Under the pieces are notes generated by a model that saw only the letters and a program-made list of their open reading frames with translations, searched no databases and was not told where the DNA came from. A stretch of 64,000 bases of DNA from Colwellia sp. C2M11 (GTDB lineage: Bacteria > Pseudomonadota > Gammaproteobacteria > Enterobacterales > Alteromonadaceae): the NCBI RefSeq assembly GCF_018860915.1, contig NZ_JAHKQD010000043.1, positions 1 to 64,000 on the forward strand. Reading direction: 5' to 3'. Below, piece after piece: positions 41,041 through 50,625 of this stretch. Both the position numbers and the translations under genes were made by a program. Numbering within the stretch: position 1 is the first letter of the stretch; each line of letters starts with the position of its first letter.

Positions 41041-41544
41041 CTAAAGTTTATTGTTTTTTTCAATTCTTTGTTTTATTAGGTTGTTAACATTAGTTTTTAT
41101 TGGATAAAAATGATCAGCTTTGTTAATAAAGTTGATTTTATCTTCAAGCCAAAAACCTTGGACGGTTTTATCATAGTTTAAATACAACTTACCTTCATAA
41201 ATGTCAAACGCTTCTGGATCTATCGGTGACGTATTGCCTTCATCTGACATAGCTACAGCACACCAGCCGCCATATTGTGGGGCGTATTTATCTGGATCTG
41301 CTTCAAACAGTTCCTTATTCTCTTGACTTGAAAAATGCCAATACGCATCATGCCATTTTACTCGAAAACTTTTATCACCTTTAACTGCCTTGTTTTGAGT
41401 AAAATAGGCAACAGTGTCATACCCTTTAATAGCAATACTATTAAAATGCCCTGTATTTACAGCATCACCTGATGCAAAAACCGAAATACTAAAAAATAAC
41501 AAAATAAAAGTAATTAGTGGAACAGACTTTTTAACTAGAAACAT
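41041..41544 (-). CDS. Exported YHS-domain protein (copy B)
   Basis: A 167-residue paralogue of copy A: signal peptide ending at VFASGD, YHS core NSIAIKGYDTVAYF, and YWHFSSQENKELFEADPDKYAPQYGGWCAVAMSDEG. Both copies share the sequence VNTGxFNSIAI at the mature start and end in a YYP/FYP-x-x-T-x-VN segment. I chose ATG 41544 after AAGGAAGG; a longer frame to 41607 has no such site and would bury the signal peptide. The pair arose by tandem duplication and has diverged moderately. Confidence 0.82.
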   Translation of the reverse strand: MFLVKKSVPLITFILLFFSISVFASGDAVNTGHFNSIAIKGYDTVAYFTQNKAVKGDKSFRVKWHDAYWHFSSQENKELFEADPDKYAPQYGGWCAVAMSDEGNTSPIDPEAFDIYEGKLYLNYDKTVQGFWLEDKINFINKADHFYPIKTNVNNLIKQRIEKNNKL

Positions 41545-41586
41545 TTTAACCTTCCTTAAAAATAAATAACTAATCATAAGATAGGT
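41545..41586 (-). promoter_or_regulatory. Conserved leader of YHS copy B
   Basis: This is the counterpart of the copy A leader and has the same 42-base length to the conserved ACCTATCTTAT. Here the possible -10 element reads TATGAT. Confidence 0.55.
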
Positions 41587-41797
41587 TTTGGAGGAGTTTT
41601 CTTTCACCAGATGATAAATTTATTAGATATTTAATGAAATATTGTTCTTGATATTAAATAAAAACAGCTTTAGAGGCGCTTTAAAATAAAGAGCTTTATT
41701 TTAAAGTTATTTTTTGTAAGCGCTTTAAGTTTATATAAATTGTGCCTCCTTTTAACTGTAAAGACATCATAGCTCACTACTGTATCTTTAAATACTT

Positions 41798-42045
41798 TTG
41801 TATCAACTGCTATACCAAGGGAAGCGCCGAAAAATCAAAGATTATAATAGCAGTGACCATTTTAGTATTGTGGTAAGCGATGGTAAATTATCAGACGAGA
41901 TTGTTGTGAATGTTGTTGGTGTACCTTTAGCGCCTCTATTTCTGATGGAAATGATTCTGGAGATGGTAGTGTTTGGTGGGGGGGGTGGATGTTATTACTT
42001 AGCTTCGTCATTAGAATTTATATACCTACAAGTTATAAAATATGA
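41798..42045 (+). pseudogene. Frameshifted 3' remnant of a GlyGly-CTERM surface protein
   Basis: Two frames together give the end of a larger protein. In the first, residues DHFSIVVSDGKLSDEIVVNV (about 41855-41915) look like the last strand of a cadherin/Ig-like repeat. Two bases over, from 41923 to the TGA at 42043, the frame reads SDGNDSGDGSVWWGGWMLLL, then a hydrophobic stretch and Arg: the Gly-rich plus membrane helix plus basic tail of a GlyGly-CTERM sorting signal cleaved by rhombosortase. No frame covers both parts and no long upstream gene exists, so this is a relic. A strong terminator 60 bases downstream supports it as a former gene end. Confidence 0.6.
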
Positions 42046-42104
42046 TTGCGACCTTGGGTGAATAGGCGCTGTTATCAGTAACAGAGCGTAGACTTTATAT
42101 GAAC

Positions 42105-42137
42105 TCACTATTACCTTTTGGTAATAGTGATTTTTTT
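42105..42137 (+). terminator. Terminator behind the surface-protein remnant
   Basis: TCACTATTACC (42105-42115) and GGTAATAGTGA (42120-42130) with a TTTT loop are followed by seven Ts. The only plus-strand gene before it is the remnant. Confidence 0.85.
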
Positions 42138-42338
42138 AGCGTATTATCCTCAACGTACTCTTTGTATCTTGAAGGTACTCCTATCATCTTGGGCTTGATT
42201 CAGAATCTCCGTTTATTTGTTATTAATTCGTTGGAATTTCGTATTTAGTGAGTTACAGGGTTACGGCTATGCTGACGTATCAAAAGTTATGTCAGAAAAC
42301 AGGGAAATAAAGTATATGTTTTTTCTGAGTTATAAAGT

Positions 42339-42365
42339 AAAAAACCAGCATAATTGCTGGTTTTT
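42339..42365 (-). terminator. Terminator of lpdA
   Basis: AAAAACCAGCA (42340-42350) and TGCTGGTTTTT (42355-42365) with a four-base loop. It lies 31 bases past the lpdA stop on the minus strand and ends the pyruvate dehydrogenase gene set. Confidence 0.85.
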
Positions 42366-42395
42366 AAATTGAAAAGTCTACTTTTTATAGATTAA

Positions 42396-43826
42396 TTACT
42401 TTTTCTTTTTAACAGCTTTAGCATTTGGTAAATCAGTGATTGAACCTTCAAAGATTTCAGCAGCTAAGCCAATAGATTCATTTAACGTTGGGTGAGCATG
42501 AATTGTTAAACCAACATCTTCTGCATCAGCGCCCATTTCTACGGCTAAACAAATTTCACCAAGCATTTCGCCTGCATTGATACCAACTATAGCACCACCT
42601 AAAACACGACCAGTTTCTTTTTCGAAAATCATCTTAGTTTTACCTTCAGTACGTGCTGAAGCGATAGCACGACCAGAAGCGGCCCATGGGAAGTTGGCAA
42701 CTTCAATATTTAAACCTTGCTCTTTTGCTTCACGTTCAGTAACACCAACCCATGCCATTTCAGGATCAGTATAAGCAATTGAAGGAATACAACGAGGATC
42801 AAACTCATGTTTTTTACCTGATATTACTTCAGCAGCACAATGCGCTTCATGTACGGCTTTATGAGCAAGCATAGGTTGTCCTACAACATCACCAATAGCA
42901 AAGATATGTGGAACATTTGTACGAAGTTCTTTAGAAACATTGATAAAACCACGCTCATCAACATTTACACCTGCTTTATCTGCGCCAACTAGTTGACCAT
43001 TTGGTTTACGACCTACAGCAACTAAGATCTTATCGTAACGAACTTGGCCTTCAGGAGCATTCTTACCTTCAAAAGTTACGTATAAGCCATCGTCTTTAGC
43101 TTCAACTGCAACAACTTTAGTAGACAACATGATGTTGAACTTGTTTTTGTTGTAGTTAGTGTAAATTTTAACAATGTCTTTATCAGCGGCAGGTACTAAT
43201 TGATCAGCAAACTCAACCACACTTACATTAGAGCCAAGCGCTGAATACACAGTGCCCATTTCTAAGCCAATAATACCACCACCTAGTACTAACATCTCAC
43301 CAGGAACATCTTCAAGTTCAAGAGCACCAGTAGAGTCAATAACACGTGGGTCATCATTAGGAATAAACGGTAAATCGATAACTGAAGAGCCACAAGCGAT
43401 AATAGCATTATCGAAAGTAATGGTCGTTTTACCGTCAGCACCTTCAACTTCAATTGTTTTATCTGATGTGAATTTACCAAAACCTGTAACAGTATTAACT
43501 TTACGTGCTTTTGACATTCCGCCTAAACCACCCGTAAGTTGGCCGATAACATCTTCTTTCCAGCTACGAATTTTGTCTAAGTTAATTTCTGGCTTACCAA
43601 ATGTTACACCATGAGAAGCCATTGCAGCAGCATCATCAATAACTTTAGCAACATGTAATAATGCTTTAGAAGGAATACAGCCTACATTCAAACATACGCC
43701 ACCTAACGTTGAGCGGCTCTCAACTAATACAACATCTAAACCTAAATCTGCAGCGCGAAAAGCAGCAGAATAACCACCGGGGCCACCACCTAAAATAACA
43801 ACCTGAGTTTTTATCTCGTTACTCAT
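42396..43826 (-). CDS. lpdA: Dihydrolipoamide dehydrogenase (E3)
   Basis: E3 reoxidises dihydrolipoyl groups of pyruvate and other 2-oxo-acid dehydrogenase complexes with NAD+. The 476-residue protein has the FAD motif GGGPGGYSAAFRAADLG, the redox disulfide Cys45/Cys50 in GGVCLNVGCIPSK, an NAD-binding GGGIIGLEMG and the C-terminal HAHPTLNES with the catalytic His-Glu. A start at ATG 43826 follows AGGA. It is separated from aceF by about 130 bases but is in the same orientation, as in E. coli. Confidence 0.98.
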   Translation of the reverse strand: MSNEIKTQVVILGGGPGGYSAAFRAADLGLDVVLVESRSTLGGVCLNVGCIPSKALLHVAKVIDDAAAMASHGVTFGKPEINLDKIRSWKEDVIGQLTGGLGGMSKARKVNTVTGFGKFTSDKTIEVEGADGKTTITFDNAIIACGSSVIDLPFIPNDDPRVIDSTGALELEDVPGEMLVLGGGIIGLEMGTVYSALGSNVSVVEFADQLVPAADKDIVKIYTNYNKNKFNIMLSTKVVAVEAKDDGLYVTFEGKNAPEGQVRYDKILVAVGRKPNGQLVGADKAGVNVDERGFINVSKELRTNVPHIFAIGDVVGQPMLAHKAVHEAHCAAEVISGKKHEFDPRCIPSIAYTDPEMAWVGVTEREAKEQGLNIEVANFPWAASGRAIASARTEGKTKMIFEKETGRVLGGAIVGINAGEMLGEICLAVEMGADAEDVGLTIHAHPTLNESIGLAAEIFEGSITDLPNAKAVKKKK

Positions 43827-43957
43827 ACAATCCTCAATAAACTATGAAAGTTTTAATTTGTGTAAATATATTATACCAAGTTAATAATATTGGCATTAAT
43901 AGCGAAATTCTACGCTTATCTGGTGAATTTCGCCAATATTAATTAAGAAAATTCTGA

Positions 43958-45634
43958 CTAAAGTATTAATTTACGAATGTCAGACATCACACTAGCTAAA
44001 TGTACGGTAAATCGAGCGGCAAGTGCACCATCAATTACACGATGATCATAAGACATCGATAATGGTAACATCAGCTTAGGTTCAAACTCTTTACCATTCC
44101 ATTTCGGTTTCATTTCTGATTTTGATACACCTAAAATAGCAACTTCAGGCGCATTAACGATTGGTGTAAATGCAGTACCACCAATACCACCGAGACTAGA
44201 AATAGTAAAACAACCACCTTGCATATCAGCCGCTTTGAGTTTGCCTTCGCGTGCTTTAACACTAATTTCTAAAAGCTCACGAGACAATTCGTAAATACCT
44301 TTCTTATCAACATCTCGTACAACGGGAACTACTAGTCCGTTTGGTGTATCTACAGCGACACCAATGTGGATGTACTTCTTAAGGATTAAGCTTTCACCAT
44401 CTTCACTTAAGCTTGAGTTAAATGTTGGATAGGCACGTAAAGCGTCTGCTGCCGCTTTTAAAATAAACACAAGAGGTGTAATTTTAAAGCCAAGCTTTTG
44501 TTTTTCACAAACAACGTTTTGCTCCTTACGGAAAGCTTCAACATTGGTAATATCAGCTTCATCAAACTGAGTAACATGAGGAATAGTAACCCAGTTACGA
44601 TGTAAGAATGGTCCAGATATTTTTTGAATACGTGTTAATGCTTTCGTTTCAATCTCACCAAATTTTGAGAAATCAATAGCCTTAGCACTAACAACTTGTA
44701 GTCCACCTTCACCCGCTGCTACAGAACTACCTGCATTTGCTTTTGGACGAGAAAGTTCATATTTTACATAAGACTGAACATCTTCTTTTAATATACGGCC
44801 TTTATTACCTGTGCCTTTAACCAAGGTTAAATCGACACCAAATTCACGGGCAATACGTCGAATAGAAGGTGAGGTATAAATCGTTCCTTTATTTACTACG
44901 CCTGACTGTGGGTGATGCGGTACAGGTGAGCTAGCTGGAGCCGTTGTTGGCGAAACTTTCGCTGGTGCTTCTTTAGGAGCACTAACTTCAGCAACAGGTG
45001 CTTCAGCTACAGGTGCTTCAACTGATGAGCCACCAGCAGTTTCAAGTTTAATAACAAGTGAACCTTGTTTAACTTTATCACCATTTGAAATGTAAACTTC
45101 TTTAACTGTACCTGCATGAGTAGAAGGTACATCCATCGTTGCTTTGTCAGTTTCAACAGTGATTAAGCCGTCTTCCGCTTCAACAACATCACCTACACTA
45201 ACTAGTACATCGATGACATCAACTTCGCCATCTTCACCTATATCAGGTACAGCGATATCAATAATCTCTGATGCAGCTGATGAAGTGGCAGCTGCTACAG
45301 GGGCTTCTTCAGCAGCTGGATCTTGAGCCGGCGCTTCAGGAGCTGATGCTTCTTCAGCAGCAGGAGCAGGTTCACTTTCAGCTTCAGTGCCTTCTGATTC
45401 AGCACTTTCCATTTCGGCAATGATATCGCCTTCTTTAATTTTGTCACCAACGTTTACAGTTAAGCTAACAAGCTTACCTGCAAATGGAGCTGGGATATCC
45501 ATAGAAGCTTTATCAGTTTCAACGGTAATAATACCTTCATCAGCTTCAATTTTGTCGCCAACAGCAAAACAAATTTCGATAATTTCAACTTCATCGCCAC
45601 CTACATCAGGGACTAGAATTTTTTCAATAGACAT
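43958..45634 (-). CDS. aceF: Pyruvate dehydrogenase E2, dihydrolipoyl acetyltransferase
   Basis: E2 forms the core of the complex and transfers acetyl groups to CoA. The 558-residue protein has two lipoyl domains, with lipoylated lysines Lys42 (ETDKASMD) and about Lys164 (ETDKATMD), separated and followed by Ala/Pro/Glu-rich linkers. Next come the E1/E3-binding domain (SPSIRRIAREFGVDLTLVKGTG) and the catalytic domain ending in SYDHRVIDGA. E. coli AceF has three lipoyl domains. ATG 45634 is chosen after AGAGAGGAAA. It lies 24 bases after aceE. Confidence 0.97.
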   Translation of the reverse strand: MSIEKILVPDVGGDEVEIIEICFAVGDKIEADEGIITVETDKASMDIPAPFAGKLVSLTVNVGDKIKEGDIIAEMESAESEGTEAESEPAPAAEEASAPEAPAQDPAAEEAPVAAATSSAASEIIDIAVPDIGEDGEVDVIDVLVSVGDVVEAEDGLITVETDKATMDVPSTHAGTVKEVYISNGDKVKQGSLVIKLETAGGSSVEAPVAEAPVAEVSAPKEAPAKVSPTTAPASSPVPHHPQSGVVNKGTIYTSPSIRRIAREFGVDLTLVKGTGNKGRILKEDVQSYVKYELSRPKANAGSSVAAGEGGLQVVSAKAIDFSKFGEIETKALTRIQKISGPFLHRNWVTIPHVTQFDEADITNVEAFRKEQNVVCEKQKLGFKITPLVFILKAAADALRAYPTFNSSLSEDGESLILKKYIHIGVAVDTPNGLVVPVVRDVDKKGIYELSRELLEISVKAREGKLKAADMQGGCFTISSLGGIGGTAFTPIVNAPEVAILGVSKSEMKPKWNGKEFEPKLMLPLSMSYDHRVIDGALAARFTVHLASVMSDIRKLIL

Positions 45635-45658
45635 TATATTTTCCTCTCTAGTCACTAA

Positions 45659-48340
45659 TTATGCGTAAAGTGGGTTAAGTTTTTCAGTGTTTATATCAAA
45701 GCGTTTAATCGCCTCTGAAACAACTGAGCTTTCAATATCACCACGGTTTGCTAATTCAAATAATGAAGCAACAACAACATATGCAGCACTTACTTCAAAA
45801 TGCGTACGTAAATTTGCACGACTATCACTACGACCAAAACCATCAGTACCTAAACAACGGTATTCTGTATCAATGTATGCACGTACTTGGTCTGAATAGT
45901 TTTTAATATAATCAGTTGCAGAAATTGCTGGACCAGCTTCTTTGGTAATTACTTGGGTAATGTATGGCACACGTGGCTTGCTTTCAGGGTGAAGCATATT
46001 CCAGCGTGTTACGTCTTGACCATCTCGGCCTAATTCATTAAATGAAGTTACTGAGTAAACATCGCTTGATATGTTGTAATCATTAGCAAGAATTTGCGCA
46101 GCTTCACGTACTTTTTCTAAAATAGTACCTGAACCTAATAATTGAACATTAGCAATGGCTTTACCTTTAGCAGGAGCAACTTGTTCTAGTTGATAAATAC
46201 CTTTAATGATTTCTTCTTCAACAGTTTTACTTTCAGGCATTGCTGGGTGTTGATAGTTTTCATTCATTAATGTTAAGTAGAAGAAGATATTTTCATTTTC
46301 TTCATACATACGACGTAAACCTTCACGCACGATAACTGCAATTTCATAACCGTATGTTGGATCGTAAGTTACACAGTTAGGAATTAAACCTGCTTGCACG
46401 TGTGAATGACCATCTTGATGTTGAAGACCTTCACCGTTAAGTGTTGTTCTACCAGCCGTTGCACCTAATAAGAAACCACGTGCTTGGCTATCACCAGCGG
46501 CCCATGCTAAATCACCAACACGTTGGAAACCAAACATCGAATAGTAAATGTAGAATGGAATAGTGGTCGCATTACATGTTGAGTAAGATGTACCTGAAGC
46601 AACCCAAGAAGCCATAGCACCTAATTCGTTAATACCTTCTTGTAGTACTTGACCTTTTTTATCTTCACGGTAGTAAGCTACTTGATCAGCATCTTGAGGG
46701 ACATATTTTTGACCTTCACTTGCATAAATACCTACTTGACGGAATAAACCTTCCATACCGAAAGTACGTGCTTCATCAGGAATAATTGGTACAACACGTT
46801 TACCTATCTTCTTATCTTTTAATAAGCTGTTAAGTACACGTACAAATGTCATTGTTGATGACACTTGACGATCGCCTGAGCCTTTTAATATTGGTTCAAA
46901 TATTTTAAGTGCCGGGATTTCAAGTTGCTCTTCCGCTTGTTCACGACGTGCTGGTAATGAACCACCTAGTGCTTCACGGCGCGCTTTCATGTACTTATAT
47001 TCTTCGCTGTCTTCAGGGAATCGGTAGAAAGGTAAATCAGCGATTTCGTCATCACTTACCGGAATGTTAAAACGATCACGGTAATGCTTAATTGATTCAA
47101 CATCCATTTTCTTAACGTTATGGGCAATGTTTAACGCTTCGCCTGAAGCACCTAAACCAAAACCTTTAACTGTTTTCGCTAAGATAACGGTTGGACGGCC
47201 TTTAGTGTTCATTGCTTTTTCATAAGCGGCATAAACTTTAACTGGATCATGACCACCACGGTTTAAACGCCAAATGTCTTTATCAGACATGTTAGCAACC
47301 ATCGCTTCTGTTTCTGGGTATTTGTTAAAGAATTTTTCGCGCGTATATTTACCGCCTTTCGCTTTACAGTTCTGATATTCACCATCAACAGTTTCATTCA
47401 TTAATTGTAATAACTTACCTGATGTATCACGTGCAAGTAACGGATCCCAGTAGCTACCCCAAATAACTTTAACTACTTCCCAGCCAGCGCCACGGAATGT
47501 ACCTTCAAGTTCTTGAATGATTTTTCCATTACCACGTACAGGACCATCTAAGCGCTGTAAGTTACAGTTAATAACAAATGTTAAGTTATCTAAACCTTCA
47601 CGAGAAGCTAAACCAATAGCACCTAATGATTCTGGCTCATCTGTTTCACCATCACCTAAGAAACAGTATACACGTTGACCAGAACAATCTTTAATACCAC
47701 GATCGGTTAGATATTTTAAGAAGCGTGCAGTGTAAATCGCTTGTAATGGACCTAAACCCATAGAAACTGTTGGGAACTGCCAAAAATCTTTCATTAAATG
47801 AGGATGAGGGTATGAAGATAAACCTTCGCCATCACATTCTTGACGGAAGTTGTTCATTTGCTCTTCAGTTAAACGGCCTTCCATAAAAGCACGAGAGTAG
47901 ATACCTGGAGAAATATGACCCTGAGCAAAAATAAAGTCGCCACCATCTTTTTCTGAAGCAGCTTTGAAGAAGTGGTTAAAACCAACATCATAAAGTGTAG
48001 AAGAAGAAGCAAAACTACCAATATGGCCACCAAGCTCTAAATCTTTTTTAGAGGCACGTAATACTAATACTAACGCATTCCAACGAATGGCAGCACGAAT
48101 ACGCGACTCTATCGTTTGATCCGCAGGCATATGAGGCTCTTGTCCTGGCGGGATAGTATTTACATAAGCAGTTGTTGCTTCAAAAGGTAAATGTGTACCA
48201 CCGCGACGGGCGCGCTCAATTAAGGCTTCAAGTAAAAAGTGTGCGCGCTCTGGCCCTTCATTTTCTAATACTGATTCCATCGATTCTAACCACTCTTGGG
48301 TTTCTAATGAATCGATATCAATGTTTGGTAGATCTGACAT
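45659..48340 (-). CDS. aceE: Pyruvate dehydrogenase E1 component
   Basis: Homodimeric thiamine-diphosphate E1 that decarboxylates pyruvate and acetylates E2. The 893-residue protein has the ThDP signature GDGETDEPESLGAI with NLQRLDGPV further on, FNKYPETEAMVANMSDKD, and QHQDGHSHV near the active site. The length fits the gammaproteobacterial AceE family (887 in E. coli). The start at ATG 48340 follows GGAGA. It is the first gene after pdhR, about 100 bases downstream of it. Confidence 0.98.
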   Translation of the reverse strand: MSDLPNIDIDSLETQEWLESMESVLENEGPERAHFLLEALIERARRGGTHLPFEATTAYVNTIPPGQEPHMPADQTIESRIRAAIRWNALVLVLRASKKDLELGGHIGSFASSSTLYDVGFNHFFKAASEKDGGDFIFAQGHISPGIYSRAFMEGRLTEEQMNNFRQECDGEGLSSYPHPHLMKDFWQFPTVSMGLGPLQAIYTARFLKYLTDRGIKDCSGQRVYCFLGDGETDEPESLGAIGLASREGLDNLTFVINCNLQRLDGPVRGNGKIIQELEGTFRGAGWEVVKVIWGSYWDPLLARDTSGKLLQLMNETVDGEYQNCKAKGGKYTREKFFNKYPETEAMVANMSDKDIWRLNRGGHDPVKVYAAYEKAMNTKGRPTVILAKTVKGFGLGASGEALNIAHNVKKMDVESIKHYRDRFNIPVSDDEIADLPFYRFPEDSEEYKYMKARREALGGSLPARREQAEEQLEIPALKIFEPILKGSGDRQVSSTMTFVRVLNSLLKDKKIGKRVVPIIPDEARTFGMEGLFRQVGIYASEGQKYVPQDADQVAYYREDKKGQVLQEGINELGAMASWVASGTSYSTCNATTIPFYIYYSMFGFQRVGDLAWAAGDSQARGFLLGATAGRTTLNGEGLQHQDGHSHVQAGLIPNCVTYDPTYGYEIAVIVREGLRRMYEENENIFFYLTLMNENYQHPAMPESKTVEEEIIKGIYQLEQVAPAKGKAIANVQLLGSGTILEKVREAAQILANDYNISSDVYSVTSFNELGRDGQDVTRWNMLHPESKPRVPYITQVITKEAGPAISATDYIKNYSDQVRAYIDTEYRCLGTDGFGRSDSRANLRTHFEVSAAYVVVASLFELANRGDIESSVVSEAIKRFDINTEKLNPLYA

Positions 48341-48439
48341 ATTGTATTGTCTCCAATATTATTGGTTTATTTAATAATTTTTTACATGTTTGGCATAGGT
48401 TATCTACGCATTTATATACATTAGCTTTTAAATCAGTTT

Positions 48440-49186
48440 TTACATTCGTCTCATGGAACGTTCCATACGACTGTGTTCGTGCGTTAGCTTTAACAGTACT
48501 TCTTCAATAAAAGCAAGGTGACGATGACTTGCACCCCAAGCTTTTTTGGGCTGTCCACTCGTAATAGCGTCAAGCAAATTTCTTCTATAATCTGTTATCT
48601 TGCTAAAGATATCAGGACGTTTTGCTAACATTGTTAAATTTCGTTCTATGTTATCTATCAATAGTGCTGACATACTTCTAGCAGTATGTAATATCACAGC
48701 ATTATGTGACGCAGTACATATAGCAACATAAAATTCATAAACGGCATTAGCTTCTATACTATAGTCGTTCTCTAATTGACAATTGCCTATATTGTCATGT
48801 TTGGCTTGTATATTCTCAAAATCGGCACTTGTTCCACGCATTGCAGCATAATAAGAAGCCATGCCTTCGATACCATGGCGAAATTCTAATAAATCAAATT
48901 GTGATTCATTGTTTTCTGCCATCAAATCAAATAATGGGTCAGAAAAAGACTTCATAATCGCTTTCGATACGAAAGTGCCGCCGCCTTGTTTACGTGTAAC
49001 TAATCCTTTAGCTTCTAACTTTTGTACTGCCTCACGAAGTGAGGGGCGAGAAACATCAAATTTTTTAGCTAGCTCACGTTCAGGTAATAGTTTCTCGCCT
49101 GGCAGTAAACCACCTTCTAAAATCATGTTCTCTAATTGCACTAAAATAATGTCAGATAGCTTTTTTTGTTTTAATGGCTGTTGCAT
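48440..49186 (-). CDS. pdhR: GntR-family repressor PdhR
   Basis: PdhR is a FadR-type GntR regulator that represses the pyruvate dehydrogenase genes and is relieved by pyruvate in E. coli. The 248-residue protein has the winged helix in residues 5-75 with GEKLLPERELAKKFDVSRPSLREAVQKLEAKGLV and a helical FCD effector domain. Two matching operators lie upstream. The order pdhR-aceE-aceF-lpdA is that of E. coli. Confidence 0.95.
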   Translation of the reverse strand: MQQPLKQKKLSDIILVQLENMILEGGLLPGEKLLPERELAKKFDVSRPSLREAVQKLEAKGLVTRKQGGGTFVSKAIMKSFSDPLFDLMAENNESQFDLLEFRHGIEGMASYYAAMRGTSADFENIQAKHDNIGNCQLENDYSIEANAVYEFYVAICTASHNAVILHTARSMSALLIDNIERNLTMLAKRPDIFSKITDYRRNLLDAITSGQPKKAWGASHRHLAFIEEVLLKLTHEHSRMERSMRRM

Positions 49187-49219
49187 TAAGTGTTAAATCC
49201 TAATAAATATCCCTTGGTA

Positions 49220-49236
49220 AATTGGTATTACCATTT
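49220..49236 (-). promoter_or_regulatory. Candidate PdhR operator 1
   Basis: ATTGGTATTACCATT fits the known PdhR site ATTGGTnnnACCAAT with one mismatch. It lies about 35 bases upstream of the pdhR start, suited to autoregulation. Confidence 0.7.
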
Positions 49237-49386
49237 GTTTTTATGTTAGTAAAATAACAAAGATGCTCGTAGTTAGCAATGTAATTTAGTTGAGTTTTGC
49301 TTGTAAAGCAAGAAAGATCACGATGAAATGAAGAATAAAAAATAGAGTAAAAACTTAAAACAATTGTTTTATTTTAGCTCTGAAAT

Positions 49387-49404
49387 TATTGGTAATACCA
49401 ATTT
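49387..49404 (-). promoter_or_regulatory. Candidate PdhR operator 2
   Basis: ATTGGTAATACCAATT at 49388-49403 is a perfect PdhR-type palindrome, about 200 bases upstream of pdhR. With the first site it could allow looping or control of a distal promoter. The rest of 49187-49525 holds no gene. Confidence 0.72.
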
Positions 49405-49525
49405 AAAGGCGTAAAAAAGTAGCGATTAACAAGAGGTGTAGTAAAGTAATTTCAGAGAATAATATTTTAAAAAAATATTTTCTCTGAAACTGAGTTTGCT
49501 TAAATTATTGTTATTACAGTAGTAA

Positions 49526-50473
49526 CTAATTAACAATTCCTATTAATGTGAGTACGGCAATAAGTGCTAACATTAACAAAAGGTTTCTTTTTGCTAGGCG
49601 AACTAGTAAGCAAGGCTCTGCTGTGCAGTCTCCATCTTCAAGCATAATATCTTCCGATTTTTGTGCTACATCAATAAGAACTTCATGAGTAAGTTTTTTT
49701 GTATCAAATAAACTTTCTAACCACATTGGAAACGCTTTAGAAAAATGTCCAACGAACATATAACCGAATGAGGTAATGCGTACCGGTAACCAATCAATGT
49801 AGAACAAAATTTTGTGATAATTATTACAGCTTAATGTCGTTTTATCGTTAATGCTCTCATCGTGAGAACTTTCAAGTGATGAATCTATAGTTTCTTCAAC
49901 AAGTGTTTGTTCGCTATCCTTAACTTCAGCTGTTTCATTTTCACTGGTTTTATTTAAGGTACAACCATTTTCTTGCTCTATTACTGTCGTTAATAAACGA
50001 TAAAACACCGCTCCTGCCGCCCCAAAAACAATGAAAAAAAGCATAATGGCAATATAGTAACGGTAATTTAACCAAATAAGTGCTTGTCCAAAGCCAACGG
50101 CAGGTAGGTTTTTATCTTCCAGTAACTGCTGATGGTGTAAACTCGAAGTGGTATCGTCACCTTTAAAGGCAGCAAGTAAATATTGTTTGTAACTGTTTCT
50201 TGTCTTAGAGCAACCTAAGGTGACAATAAGCACTAGGGTTGAAATAATTAAATGTAATAACCCATTATCTACTATGGCTAAAATGCCATAAATTATAGCG
50301 ACAGGCACTAGCAAAAATAGAGTGTAACGAATATTTGTTGCTTTGATGTTTGATAAAACACCGTTAGTTTGGAAAAAACTGATATATTTTTGATAGTAAA
50401 AATCGAAGCGCCATATGGATGAAGAAAGGGTTTTTTCAGCCATTAAGGCGATTAGTAAACTTAGTAAACTCAT
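49526..50473 (-). CDS. ampE: Regulatory signalling membrane protein AmpE
   Basis: AmpE is an inner-membrane protein encoded with ampD and linked to beta-lactamase induction signalling; its molecular function is unclear. The 315-residue protein begins MSLLSLLIALMAEKTL, the family start, and has four hydrophobic segments (about 65-90, 135-160, 230-250 and 292-312), with an acidic Glu/Ser/Thr-rich insert near 165-210 that is longer than I expect for the family. It follows ampD by about 150 bases and precedes pdhR, as in E. coli apart from the absence of aroP. Confidence 0.87.
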   Translation of the reverse strand: MSLLSLLIALMAEKTLSSSIWRFDFYYQKYISFFQTNGVLSNIKATNIRYTLFLLVPVAIIYGILAIVDNGLLHLIISTLVLIVTLGCSKTRNSYKQYLLAAFKGDDTTSSLHHQQLLEDKNLPAVGFGQALIWLNYRYYIAIMLFFIVFGAAGAVFYRLLTTVIEQENGCTLNKTSENETAEVKDSEQTLVEETIDSSLESSHDESINDKTTLSCNNYHKILFYIDWLPVRITSFGYMFVGHFSKAFPMWLESLFDTKKLTHEVLIDVAQKSEDIMLEDGDCTAEPCLLVRLAKRNLLLMLALIAVLTLIGIVN

Positions 50474-50625
50474 GTGTAACCTTATTTATTAATAAATAGA
50501 ATCCATTTGTCATAAGGATCAATTAATTGTATGTATTGATTAATGCCAATACGGTACTTTTCCTTTTAATAAAACTCTATAATTTAAAGCATAGTTGTAT
50601 TTTTTGTCGCGATAAATTAAAAGAA

